A DNA stretch of 64,000 nt. Source: Odobenus rosmarus divergens. Lineage: Eukaryota; Chordata; Mammalia; Carnivora; Odobenidae. Where the stretch lies: the NCBI RefSeq assembly GCF_000321225.1, contig NW_004450464.1, forward strand, positions 3,419,569 through 3,483,568. Reading direction: 5' to 3'. Made by a program: the position numbers and the translations under genes. Below are positions 47,561 to 58,262 of this stretch, piece by piece. Numbering within the stretch: position 1 is the stretch's first letter; each line of letters opens with the position of its first letter. The notes below the pieces were generated by a model. That model was not told the origin of the DNA, made no database searches, and worked only from the letters and a program-made list of their open reading frames with translations.

Positions 47561-48084
47561 ACATTTTTGTACATGACTAAACAAATATTTATTGTTAGCC
47601 AATGGGATTAAAAATGCAGTCCCTACATTCAAAGCGATCAAATTCTAAAAAGGAAGACAAATACAGAAACAAGCAATCCTAATACAATGTGACTAGTACC
47701 AGATGTTTGGACAGGAGTCTGGAAGCAGAGAGGGGTGGAGAAAACTTGCCCATCTGCTGCTTGGGAGAGACTGAGGGAGAGGTCAGGGAAGGTTTTTAGT
47801 TGATGTGGTTTGTAAATTTTAATTGAAAAGGGCAGTTTTAAAGATATTAACCCTGAATTATTTAATTCTTTTATCTATCCTTACTTAGGTAGCTCTTTTT
47901 TCTGCTAGGTCAAAATTCAAACTATTCCTGCCTTGCTGAAAGCTTTTATTTCTCTCCTAACTACCTCCCTTCCACATCCACCAACTTAGTAAGGATTAGG
48001 TGTGTCCACTTGTCACAGGAAACCCAAAATAACAATGGCTAGGAGATGGAACAGATTTCCCCAGCTGGTGGATTGTAAAATATA
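47561..48084. other. Unannotated sequence, nothing recognised
   Basis: No repeat family or gene recognised. Confidence 0.4.
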
Positions 48085-48470
48085 CCGTTGATCAAAATCT
48101 TGTAAAACCGGCTTTTCCTTCAGCAGCACCTTCTCTGCCATATGGCGCTGACGTGAGTTTCTGCAAAGGCAGTTCTGCTATTGCGAAGGTCCGACTGCAG
48201 CCCTCGTTCACGACATCGTACTCAGGAGATTTTTGGATGGGCTGTTCCAAATTTTTTATACTTACGTTTGGGTAATCCAATTCCTACTGAGGGTAATGAG
48301 GCTTATGTCAGCTCTGGGTGCTCCCTTTTTGTGGTGGGAATTTGGCAAGTGGCCATGCTCATTTGCACTGGGATTCCAGCTCTTAGTTTGTGTCACCGAA
48401 GAAGTACAATTTTGTGCCTTTGTCGGATACTACCTTTGACCCACACTCATGAGAAAATATATATTTAACA
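48085..48470. other. Unidentified segment with overlapping frames and local CpGs
   Basis: Less AT-rich than its flanks, with several CpGs at 48140-48225 and frames of 60-95 codons on both strands. The plus-strand frame from 48181 includes a hydrophobic stretch. I tried to match it to small nuclear-encoded mitochondrial proteins and found no convincing homology. It could be a decayed retrocopy, but that is only a guess. Confidence 0.3.
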
Positions 48471-48881
48471 GGCGATGTTTGTATGTTAATTGATGTTCAG
48501 AAAATTAAGAGGATAACAGGAAGAACTTTCACATAGAAGAAAAGGAAAAACTGTGCAAAACCTGAACCCTGGGAATATATATATACTACAAGTAATTGAC
48601 AATGCAAAAACCCAGAATCTACTTTGGGCGATATTGGGTACAGCAAATGTAGTTGTTTTTTCTCCTGATCACCAAACTGTATAGTATGGATAAGGTCATT
48701 ATGTTAAGGGTTGAATAAATCAATCAGCAACTGAATAATTACCAGCTTTTAGATGTGTAAGGAAATCATGCACCCAGAATATCACACTGCACCTATTAAA
48801 TTCCTACCTTAATCAATAGCAAAGACATTTACAGCCACTTAACATTATAAAGGAATATACAGGTGTTAAACATGACTCCCA

Positions 48882-48916
48882 AAAGAGAGAGACAGAGAGA
48901 GGAGAGAGAGAGAGGA
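48882..48916. repeat. GA microsatellite
   Basis: (GA)n of about 35 bp with one 'gac' and one 'gg' interruption. Confidence 0.9.
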
Positions 48917-50089
48917 AACTATGTAAACCTCCAGTATTGAACATCTCTGGATGTTTTGCTTACATCAGAAGATTTACTCATATCCCTAACAAGGAGAATA
49001 GTTCTCAAGAGTTCTGGACTGATTAGAAATCCAGACAGTAGTTGATTTTTTTGCCTCATATGACCTCAACAGCAGTTTGGGGAATTAAGAGCAAATAAAA
49101 ATTTTCGTGAAATCACGTGCCTGTCTTTTCATAAGAAGAAAAAAACTTAAAACAGCAAAATGGTAATTTGAATCATTTATTGGGAATTTGCGGGACAAGT
49201 TGAGATGTTCTTTTTTTTGTCCTAAAGAATCATCAGAAGACTATCTTTTCAAGCACTGAAGCTTCCTGCTGCTCAGTATTGTGTTGGCTTCCTCTGGTTC
49301 CTAAGATTCTGATTGATCTCCGCTATCTTGTTTTGATTCAGTAGCTCCCAGAATAATCCCAAATGTACATCATCACAGGGCTATGAAACTCCATAATTAC
49401 TGAGGAGGTGGGTGTTTTCCTTTCTGTCCATGTTTAGACATTGTTCTGAGCATTATTTGATGCATGGGGTAGGCTTTACTTAAGAAATACAAAAGCTGTT
49501 TTGGTTTTATTGCCGCTCAGTTTTTATCCCTGTAATAAAACAATAGCACAGAATGAATGCTCCAAAACTGAAATGGAACAAAGATGACAGAGTGGAAAAA
49601 AGATCCCCCAAATCAAAAATTCACTCACTTTACACAATGTGGTCATTAAATACATTTTGTGAAAATTTCTTTTTGCAATAAGGAAATAGAATCAAATTTA
49701 TTGTAACTTTCCTTAGATGCACATAAAGATATTTGTGCCAAAAATAGTGATCACTAGTAAGTGAAGAATCTGAGCAAAGAAACTAAACACGTAATTTTAA
49801 TTTTTCTTAAAGAACCTTCAAATATAATTTCAGTGAAACTAGGGGAATGTGGTAACGTATGAGGAAAGAAATATTGCTAAATTGCATCTACATGTGCACA
49901 CTTGAGGATTAAAGCAAAAACTGACAGAAGTCTCCTTCATATTGCTATCTGCACATATAAGTATTCTGTAAAATGAGACAAAGGATAATATTTTAGAGAA
50001 CTATCTCTGACTTCATTTTAATAGGTATAGCCTAAAAAATGGCTTGTCCAGTTGGATAACATTTCCTGTCTTCAAACAACAGAAAACCA
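48917..50089. other. Unannotated AT-rich sequence
   Basis: About 1.2 kb; no repeat family, exon or RNA recognised. Confidence 0.4.
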
Positions 50090-50525
50090 AAATAGCAGTA
50101 ACTGAACCCAAATAAAATGTATTCCTCTTATGTAAATAAAGCCCAGCAGCTAATAGCACAAGGCTAATGTGGTAGCTCTCTTCTCAGCAAGAACCCAGGG
50201 TCTGTCTATCTTGTTGCTCTGCCATCCTCAACACAGGGCTACCCAACGGCCCAAGAGATGGATTAAGCTCAGCCATCACATTGCCTTTCCAGCTAGAAGA
50301 AAAAGAAAGCTCAAAGAAGGTCACCCCTACCTTTAAACACACTCCTCAGAAGTTACCCACTTGAATGTAGATGGCCATCACAGGCTACAAGAGAGCCAGG
50401 GAAATGTAGTCTTTATTTGAAGCAGCCATGTGCTTATCTGAAAACTGGGGGTCTTATTACTGGGGAAGAATAGGATTAGAAAATGAGGGACAACCCACAG
50501 TCTGTCACAGCCACTGTGTCTGAAA
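50090..50525. repeat. Ancient interspersed repeat, family uncertain
   Basis: 'tatcttgttgctctgccatc', 'ctcaacacagggctacccaa', 'cagccatcacattgcctttc', 'gggaaatgtagtctttattt', 'gcagccatgtgcttatctga', 'gggacaacccacagtctg'. I recognise these phrases from a common old mammalian repeat but cannot name its class with confidence. Confidence 0.5.
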
Positions 50526-51348
50526 ACACACAGATCATTATTTTCCCATTTTTATCCAACTGACTGGGTCTTTTAAAGCCAGATAGACACAGATCCTTGT
50601 AGGATAAAGGCATGAACTGAACTGTTACTCAATTCAGTTTCAGCTTAAAGAAGAAAACAAATCTAAATACTGTGTGACAAAGTTTGAACCACAGCATTCT
50701 TTTCATCTTTATTTACTTATACCTAGACTTTCCAAAATCAAACATTTAGTTTTGTCATCTTGAGAGGTTTGGTTTCATCAGGATTAAACACGTTTAAAGG
50801 GCTCTTTGGCTTCTAAAGTTATCCCATTCACTTACTCACTCTCTCATTTATCGGCTAGTGACATCCACTAATTTGAAAATTTCACTCTGAAATGTAGATG
50901 TTCAACTCTGTGATAGCACAGAGTTCATCACCAAATATATTTTCAAGACCAATGAAAGATGTAACAAAAAATTAAGTCTCATGTTATGATCTCATTGGAA
51001 AATTTCTTTTGAACAAAGATGAAGTAGATTCATTGCAACCCTTGGGGTAGGTATATAGAAGATAAGAAATGATGAAAACACAGGGACAAGTAAAGAGAGC
51101 TTTGGGTGACTTTAGAAAAACTTTAGAATTCCAATGTATTTCCAAATATGGCAGACAGCAGGAAAGCGAAGATGGATATTAAACAATCAATCATCTGCCT
51201 GTCTAAATAACTAATATACTTTAAATATTTTCCTTTTATAATATTATAACCTGTTAATTGTAGCAACATCTGCAGAGGAGTGTAAAAAATAAAAAAATTA
51301 TTATTCCGCATTTTGTCACCCCAGGGGAAAAAATACGAAGTACCGTTA
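50526..51348. other. Unannotated AT-rich sequence
   Basis: No repeat or gene recognised. Confidence 0.4.
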
Positions 51349-51361
51349 ATATGTTGTGTGC

Positions 51362-51535
51362 AGGGGCGCCTGGGTGGCTCAGTCGTTAAGTGTCTGCCTT
51401 CGGCTCAGGTCATGATCCCAGGGTCCTGGGATCGAGCCCCACATCGGGCTCCCTGCTCGGCCACTCTCTCTGCTTGTGTTCCCTCTCTTGCGGTGTCTCT
51501 CTCTGTCAAATAAATAAATAAAATCTTAAAAAAAT
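51362..51535 (+). mobile_element. CAN-SINE
   Basis: 'aggggcgcctgggtggctca', 'cggctcaggtcatgatccca', 'gggatcgagccccacatcgg', 'ctctgtcaaataaataaata', A tail. TSD 'atatgttgtgtgc' at 51349-51361 and 51536-51548, perfect. A 66-codon frame (51313-51513) is SINE translation. Confidence 0.98.
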
Positions 51536-51548
51536 ATATGTTGTGTGC

Positions 51549-51844
51549 TATTTTAGTAATTTGCCTACATTTACAATTGTGTGTATTTTCTCATTGGGTT
51601 AATATTTAACACACTGCATTGCAAATCTCCTACTCTTTTGCAAATTACTCTTTCTTTTCAATTAACATGAGAAAATGCTTGAAATATAGTACTGAGTTAT
51701 CTTTTTAAACATGACTTGAATGGTTGAATAATATTTGTTCATGTGTTTTTTTCCCATAATTTAACCCATTTGATATTGGAAAAGCAGTGTGTATTTAGAA
51801 TGCATACACTGTAGTGGGTTGTCCTATGCTTCAATCCTGATGAC
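51549..51844. other. Unannotated AT-rich sequence
   Basis: Nothing recognised. Confidence 0.35.
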
Positions 51845-51990
51845 ATCTTTAAGTAATTTGATACCAAATTTAATCTTTAGTTTCCTCATTTATGAAATAG
51901 GATGAATATTAGTGCCTCCCTTGTAAGTGTATGACAAGGATCAAAAGAGGGGCAGAATTCATAGTAAGGTCTCAATACCTAATAACAAGT
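51845..51990 (+). mobile_element. MIR SINE, 3' two-thirds
   Basis: 'ctttagtttcctcatttatg', 'aaataggatgaatattagtg', 'gcagaattcatagtaaggtc', 'tcaatacctaataacaag' match MIR in order. Confidence 0.75.
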
Positions 51991-52099
51991 TTTAGTGGAC
52001 ATTAGAATATTTCTAATTTTATGTTACCGAAAACAGCTGTTGACCCAGAACATTGTTGGGTAAGGTATAAAGGACCATTTTGTTCAATCATACCTACCT

Positions 52100-52185
52100 G
52101 CGTTCAGTCCCTCATTTAAGAAACATTTATGGGGCAGTTCCCACTTGCCAGGTGCTCTTCAGCTTTATAATGAGCCTCTTCATTA
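52100..52185 (-). mobile_element. L2 LINE tail (reverse)
   Basis: 'cctcatttaagaaacattta', 'tggggcagttcccacttgcc', 'aggtgctcttcagc' fit the antisense L2 end. Confidence 0.5.
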
Positions 52186-52935
52186 TGGGTCTCGTAAGAG
52201 CCAGTTCTTATAATTTTGACTAAAACTTTTAGCCACAATTATAATGTTAACTGTTAGAGTAAATGTTATTTAAAACATCCCGTAAAGATTCTGTGAGAAG
52301 ATAAGAGTCTAGGAAGGTAAAAGTGATTTTAAATTTGACTAGAACTAGGAAAATATTCTTTCCACAGAGATTTCCCAATATTCAAATTCATGTTTTGATC
52401 ATTCAGATGAAATACATGTCACTTTCTTACCTGTAGGGGCGAAATCAGTAGAGTAAAAGTGTCACTTTCAAAGCTATTTCTGTACAACCGTAATGCTTCA
52501 GAGCTTAAACACTATGCAGCCCTTCCTCACTTTGCCTCATTGCCTGTTGGAAAGTCCTGTCAAGATAAAGAAGTCAGAGGTAGTACATTTATTCTCTGCT
52601 TTTTGGGTTGTTGTTTTGGATGTGTGTGTATGTTCTGTTTTGTTCCGTTTTTGTTTAGGAACAGGTTCTTTAGAAACTATGCTGAGATCTGACCGTATCT
52701 CAGGAGGTAGAATGTAAATAAGGAATAAAAGGAGCTCAGAGTGGTTGACCTAGCCCCATCCACAAAGGGTCAAACGCTCTTCCTGTTCTTATCCTGCTCT
52801 TCCCAAGCCTCTGCCACGTGGAAGAGAGGTCTTCCTCAGTCTCAGCTCCCTCTCCTGACTCTCTTCTGGGCATCCCCATCTACTCCATCTTCACTGCCTC
52901 CCTCACTGATTCCAAAATCTGACTTGGGCTCATAA
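52186..52935. other. Unannotated sequence, nothing recognised
   Basis: Short frames at 52.46-52.94 kb show no motif. No repeat named. Confidence 0.4.
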
Positions 52936-53096
52936 TTACTAAAGGGGGTTTTCAAAAATACAGATCGCTGAGTTCCTACCAGAAACACTAAATCAGAAAC
53001 ATCTGTGTGTGGGACTTGGGGATTGTTATTTTCCACAAGCTTTCTTGGTGATTCTGATGCAGACCCAAGACTGGCATTGGGAAACTCTTGGCTTCT
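52936..53096 (+). mobile_element. MER5A hAT element
   Basis: 'aaaaatacagatcgctgagt', 'tcctaccagaaacactaaat', 'cagaaacatctgtgtgtggg', 'ggtgattctgatgcagaccc' and 'aagactggcattgggaaact' follow MER5A. Frames on both strands over it are spurious. Confidence 0.85.
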
Positions 53097-53442
53097 CATC
53101 GGGGTCTGTGATGTACCCCACCCGCCACCCCGTGCCCAAGCGTGACCTGGGTCCCTCCCTCATCTGTTGCTTCCTCTACCTCCCTCTACCTCATCTGTTG
53201 CTATCCCGGGCCCCTTGGTATGCCACATTCCAGCCTGAGTAATGACAAATGACATTCATCAAGTGTTCTTTTGTGACAGGCCTTCTATATAGAAGTACTA
53301 AAGCAGCTAATATATTTAATGCACAACATTTAATGACACATAGATGATGTGTTAGAAGCATGTCTGACATGTAGAAAGCATATAATGAATGTTAATGAAC
53401 TATATCTGTAATTAAATATTAAAGATAGATCATGACATATTA
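53097..53442. other. Unannotated sequence, nothing recognised
   Basis: Includes a short imperfect duplication of 'cctctacctc'/'catctgttgc' at 53161-53205. No gene recognised. Confidence 0.4.
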
Positions 53443-54450
53443 TTTTTTCCAGCTTTATTGAGATATAATCAACATATAACATTGTGTAAATTTAAGGTCT
53501 AGAACCTGTAGGTTTGATGCTCATATATGTTTTGAAATGTTTACCAATAACGTGAGTTAACACATCTGTCACCTCACATCATGACCATTTTTGTCCGGCC
53601 CCTGGGTGGCTCAGTCGGTGAAGCGTCTGCCTTCAGCTCAGGTCCTGATCTCAGGGCCCTGGGATCGAGTTCCGCATCAGGCTCCCTGCTCAACAGGGAG
53701 TCTGCTTCTCCCTCTGAACCTCCCCCCTCTTGTACTCTCTCTCTCTCAAATAAATAAATAAAATCTTTTTAAAAAATGACCATTTTTGTGTGTATGGTGA
53801 GAACATTTAAGGTTTACTCCCTTAGCCATTTTCAAGTACACAATGTAATATTGTTACTTATCGTCACTATGTTGTATATTAGACCCCGGATCTTATTCAT
53901 CTTTTGACCAGAAGTTTGTACCCTTTGAACAACATATCTCCATTTCTCAAACCCCCCAGCCCCTGTTAATAATCAGTCTGCACTCTGTTTCTATGAGTTT
54001 GGCTTTTTTTTACATTCCACATATAAGTGAGATCATACAGTATTTGTCTTCCTCTAACTTCTTTCACTCAGCATATGCCCTCAAGTCTCAAATGGCAGGA
54101 TTTTTTCCTTTTTACGGCTGAATAATTATATACCCATTTCCTTTATCCTTTCATCCACTGGGAGACACTTAGGGTGTTTCCATGTCTCGGCTATTGTAAA
54201 TAATGCTGCAGTGAACACGGGGATGTGGCAGAGTGCAGATATCTCTTCGAGACAGTGATTTTATTTCCTTTGGATAAATTCCCAGATGTGGGACTGTTGG
54301 ATCATAGGGTAGCTCTATTTTTTAAATTTTTTTGAGGAATCTTCATACTGTTTTTCATAGTGGCTGCACCAATTTACTTCCCCACCAACAGTGCACAGGG
54401 GTCCCCTTCTCTCCACATCTTTGTCCACACTTCTCTCTTGTCTTTTTTAT
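53443..54450 (-). mobile_element. LINE-1 3' end (reverse), interrupted by a SINE
   Basis: Antisense LINE-1: 3'UTR from 'ccagctttattgagatataa', then 'tggtgagaacatttaaggtt', 'agcccctgttaataatcagt', 'acattccacatataagtgag', and decayed ORF2 C-terminal code from about 54.05 kb ('attgtaaataatgctgcagt', 'ccaccaacagtgcacagggg'). About 830 bp of LINE-1 once the SINE is removed. 5'-truncated; ORF2 code is full of stops. Confidence 0.9.
53595..53775 (+). mobile_element. CAN-SINE inside a LINE-1
   Basis: 'ggcccctgggtggctcagtc', 'cagctcaggtcctgatctca', 'gggagtctgcttctccctct', 'aaataaataaataaaatctt'. TSD 'atgaccatttttgt' at 53581-53594 and 53776-53789. It lies within, and is younger than, the LINE-1. Confidence 0.97.
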
Positions 54451-54461
54451 CTTAATGACAT

Positions 54462-54560
54462 GTATTATTTTAGTTAATCCTCATAGCAACTCTGTGAGGT
54501 AGATCCCATTATTTCCCTCATATTATAGAGTAGGAAACTGAGGCCCTATTCACAGAAAAG
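54462..54560 (-). mobile_element. MIR SINE core (reverse)
   Basis: 'ttagttaatcctcatagcaa', 'ctctgtgaggtagatcccat', 'gagtaggaaactgaggccct' match antisense MIR. Confidence 0.82.
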
Positions 54561-54739
54561 TGTAACCCAATTATGGACATTTGTAGTTTCTTGAATGTGC
54601 CATGATTTCTCTTACGTTGGTGAGGAAGGTGAGAAAATTGATGTGCTGTATTCTCCAACCCTAACTCCCTGACAAACGTTCTCCTGTGTAGTCCCTATTC
54701 ACATGTCGTTGGTTGTCATTGTCTGTTTTACCCATTGGT

Positions 54740-54860
54740 TTTGCCAACTGGATTTTAAATTTCTTGAGCTCAGGAATCATGTTTTTTTGATAAATGCATT
54801 GCCAGGACCTACACTGAGTCTGACACATGGCTAGTGTCCAGTGGCTGTTAAATAAGAAAA
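54740..54860 (+). mobile_element. L2 LINE 3' end
   Basis: 'aatttcttgagctcaggaat', 'tgcattgccaggacctacac', 'tgagtctgacacatggctag' and 'ggctgttaaataag' follow the L2 terminal region. Confidence 0.6.
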
Positions 54861-55882
54861 GAAGGAAACTACTTTGCAAACTGCTGCCACGCACCTGGTA
54901 TAACTAGTGGAATCTCAGTCATAGAACCTCAGAACTGACCTCCAGAGCAAGGATAACAAAAAGAGATTGAGTTCTCGTGAGAACTCCAGTCATTTGGTGA
55001 CCTTCTAGAGCACAGTGGAGAGAAGTATTCTGAGTTGAAGTGTAGGCTCAGGGCCAAAGAACCATCACCCATGTCACCTGTGGTTTCGGGAGGAGGAACA
55101 TGGAAATAGGAATGCTGTGTAATCATTATCTTTTGATGGTCAGACTAAAAATCAGTAATAACACGAGCTGGATGTTAAGTGAATTTAGAACACAGCCACG
55201 GTCACTAGACTGACTGATTGGTCTCTCTTTAGACTGTACTTTCTGAGGAGGCCGTTGAGTTAGACTCAATCTTTCATATATGTTTGGTGCCATCCCTAAA
55301 TGAAATGAAATTGGAAGCACATAAAAACTAAGGGTCTGTTTTCCACAGAACTAAGCTTTAAATATCTTCCTTTCTTTATTTACTATGTGAAAACAAATAA
55401 TATGGAAGAGAAAAGGGGTAAGTAAATGTAAAAAGCATAGCTTTGAAAGACACACACTCACACACGCAGTGAACTTCTATCTCAAGAAAGTATAGATGAT
55501 CACCTTCAGACACATCACAGAAAATGTGCTTGACACTAACATTGACAAAAGGTAGTAATCATTCTATTGCCCACTCAATTCTAGAGCTATTTCATTAATT
55601 AAGAACAAGCTTAAGTTATGTTATTTAGGAACGAAAAATAAGTCTAACCTAATGATGTCCAAAGAGTGGTAGTGTCTGCCTCTTTGTAGAATTTAGTTTC
55701 TTTGCAGCGCTTATCTTCATATACAGTGATATTTGATATTTCCACAGGAGAAAAGGAAGGAAATTGCTATTTTTTGATGAAACACTGTGACTTTCAAGGC
55801 CTGCTTGTGTGTGAATTAGGCCAAGACTTTAGGGACACATCTAGGATAATATTTCATAAGGATAAAATGTTGAGTTGGGAAG
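54861..55882. other. Unannotated sequence, nothing recognised
   Basis: About 1 kb; only a short CA patch at 55450-55468. No gene or named repeat. Confidence 0.4.
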
Positions 55883-55898
55883 AAAACATAGAATTTTA

Positions 55899-56372
55899 TT
55901 TTTTTTATTTTTATTTTTTTTTATTTTTATTTTTATTTTTTTTAAATTTTGGTCTTTTTTTTTTTAAAGATTTTATTTATTCATTTGAGACAGAGAGATA
56001 CAGAGGGAGAGCGAGAGCATGAGCAGGGGAGAGGCAGAGGGCGAGGGAGAAGCAGGCTCCCCACTGAGCCAGGAGCCAGACGTGGGGCTCGATCCCAGGA
56101 CCCTGGGATCATGACCTGAGCCGAAGGCAGATGCTCAACCATCTGAGCCACCCAGGCGCCCCAGAATTTTATTTTTTTTAAAGATTTTTTTTTATTTTAT
56201 TTGAGAGAGAGAATGAGAGAGAGAAAGCACATGAGATGGGGGGAGGGTCAGAGGGAGAAGCAGACTCCCCGCCGAGCAGGGACCCCCCGATGCGGGACTC
56301 GATCCCGGGACTCCAGGATCATGACCTGAGCCGAAAGCAGTCGCTTAACCAACTGAGCCACCCAGGCGCCCC
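55899..56372 (-). mobile_element. CAN-SINE (reverse), outer element of a nested pair
   Basis: SINE body 56181-56372 ('gggactcgatcccgggactc', 'caggatcatgacctgagccg', 'ccacccaggcgcccc'). Its A-tail and TSD boundary are split by another SINE. The outer TSD 'aaaacatagaatttta' lies at 55883-55898 and 56373-56388, perfect over 16 bp. Confidence 0.93.
55908..56162 (-). mobile_element. CAN-SINE (reverse), inner element of a nested pair
   Basis: Begins with a very long T-rich tail (about 55908-55965, T runs broken by single A), then 'aaagattttatttattcatt', 'gggctcgatcccaggaccct', 'gggatcatgacctgagccga', 'catctgagccacccaggcgc'. Its own perfect 18-bp TSD 'agaattttatttttttta' lies at 55890-55907 and 56163-56180, so it went into the tail end of the outer SINE. 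Confidence 0.93.
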
Positions 56373-56388
56373 AAAACATAGAATTTTA

Positions 56389-57300
56389 AATTCTGTGTAA
56401 TGTCAGAGGAGGCATATCTTTTGTAAGTGGCAATGTGGCCTATATTATCTTGTTAGTTTAGAAACCATAAATATATGACAACTCTATACTTTACTGATGG
56501 CTTAAAAGCTCATTGCTCCATTGATGCTTTTTTCTTCTTTAGTAAAATCAGAGCGGACATAAAAGGAGGAAAGAGGAGAGCGTTAGCGTGAACATCTCAC
56601 CTGAGCTTTCTTAAACACTCTTAAACACATAAAATGGTTTTAGTTTATTCTTCCAGTTAATTTACGAAATATTGCTTAGGAAGAAGAAATGCACACATAC
56701 ATACATGAAATCTTTTTTTACCGTTGTCTTCTTGGGAAAAGGAACTGGCAATACAAATTTATCTCATATCAGGTCACAGTACTTTATCCCCAGTATCTTT
56801 AGCCGTTAACAAAAAGACCACAACCAATGTTTTCTCTTCCGCGCCATGTGTCTTCCACATGAAACTAGACATTGCACAGAAATTATTTTATAACTTTTAA
56901 AAGGTTTTTCCAATTGCGTATCAACAAGCTTTTCTCTCCTGAATTTCAAGCATGTCTTCTTAAATTCTACTCACACTTGATTTATAGGAAGATCTATCAA
57001 ATATCCTTATGTAATTCTAAAGTGGTAGTTAGGTTTAGGGAAGGCTTCCAAGGTTATAATGTAATTGTAAAGATACGGAACTGTAGGTATCAGAGCACTT
57101 TTCGACACACTGGAAGTGGGAGAGCCAAAGCAAGGGCCTTCGCTGAAGTGTGCTCTTGAGTTGTGTCAAGTGAAATTGCTTCAATAAATCACCATTACAC
57201 ATCACTTATGGGATAACGGATGCCTGGGTGTGTTTAATGATGTCACATCACTCTTGATCAAGAGTAAACTTTAGAATTGACATGTGTTTTAATTTCATAA
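56389..57300. other. Unannotated sequence, nothing recognised
   Basis: A 95-codon plus frame at 56872-57159 lacks any recognisable domain. No repeat identified. Confidence 0.4.
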
Positions 57301-57605
57301 ATCTGAAATTAAAAAATTTAATTTTTAAATTTTTAATTTAAAAAAATATTTTCTCTGTATATCTGTCCTGGAGCTAGCTTTGTATATTTCCATAAAACAG
57401 ATAACTCTACAGATCAACATACACATATATAATTACATTTATTTGGTATCTATAGACACACATCTAGTATTTTTACACATGTATTCCACTTCTGTATACA
57501 TATATAGTTTACATAATTTATATTATGTAGTATATGTATATAAATTTATATGTAGATATATTTGGTGGTGTGTGTGTGTATGTATATATACGTGTGTGTG
57601 AGATA
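57301..57605. repeat. AT-rich and TA/TG low-complexity region
   Basis: A/T-only quasi-palindrome at about 57306-57342, then mixed TATA/ACACAT text, ending in a (TATG)/(TG) microsatellite at 57515-57602. Confidence 0.8.
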
Positions 57606-57858
57606 AATTTTTGCTTTTTATAGATCCTGTATTAGAACCACAAACTTAATTTCTAAAGTTTCAGTTTGATGTAGCATGTATTTGTTTAAGATTAATATTA
57701 ATTATTAAAACTAGGATCTGCTATGCAAACTTGTAAGGTGTGAAAGAACACATCTTTTTAGTGAAATAGTAGGATACAGTTTGTTCCTAAAAGTATAGCT
57801 TTTCTGATTAGATGAATTTAATTGTGCACCTTTTTGTAAAGGCAGTGCGTTTTTGTGT

Positions 57859-57975
57859 TTTTTTCTCCAGCTTTGTTGAGGTGTTGCCAAATAAAATTGC
57901 ATATATTTAAAGTGTACAAGGTGAATATTTGAGATACATTTTATATAATTAAAAAAATAATTTTATATAACATGT
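57859..57975 (-). mobile_element. LINE-1 3'UTR fragment (reverse)
   Basis: 'tctccagctttgttgaggtg', 'tatttaaagtgtacaaggtg' and 'gaatatttgagatacatttt' match the antisense 3' end of old LINE-1. Confidence 0.75.
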
Positions 57976-58064
57976 TACTTTTGGTGCTGTCCCCATCAAA
58001 GCAATGAGAGACATTTGTTTGTTTGATATTCTAGCAGAGAATATTTTCCTTGCTTTTATTTTTT

Positions 58065-58247
58065 TTTAAAGATTTTATTTATTTATTTGAGAGAGAGAGA
58101 ATGAGAGAGAGAGAGAGCACATGAGAGGGGGGAGGGTCAGAGGGAGAAGCAGACTCCCTACGAACAGGGAGCCCGATGCGGGACTCGATCCCGGGACTCC
58201 AGGATCATGACCTGAGCTGAAGGCAGTCGCCTAACCGACTGAGCCAC
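58065..58247 (-). mobile_element. CAN-SINE (reverse), slightly 5'-truncated
   Basis: 'aaagattttatttatttatt', GA-rich region, 'gggactcgatcccgggactc', 'caggatcatgacctgagctg', ending 'cgactgagccaccc' without the usual 'aggcgcccc'. TSD 'ccttgcttttattttt' left at 58049-58064; right copy begins at 58248. About 9 bases are missing from the SINE 5' end. Confidence 0.95.
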
Positions 58248-58262
58248 CCTTGCTTTTATTTT

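Noticed and set aside
48140..48225. Local CpG cluster considered as a CpG island or promoter
   Set aside because: Far too short and too few CpGs; no TATA, exon or transcript context.
55702..56022. 106-codon plus-strand frame
   Set aside because: Runs into the T-rich tail of a SINE (Phe/Tyr run) and has no domain.
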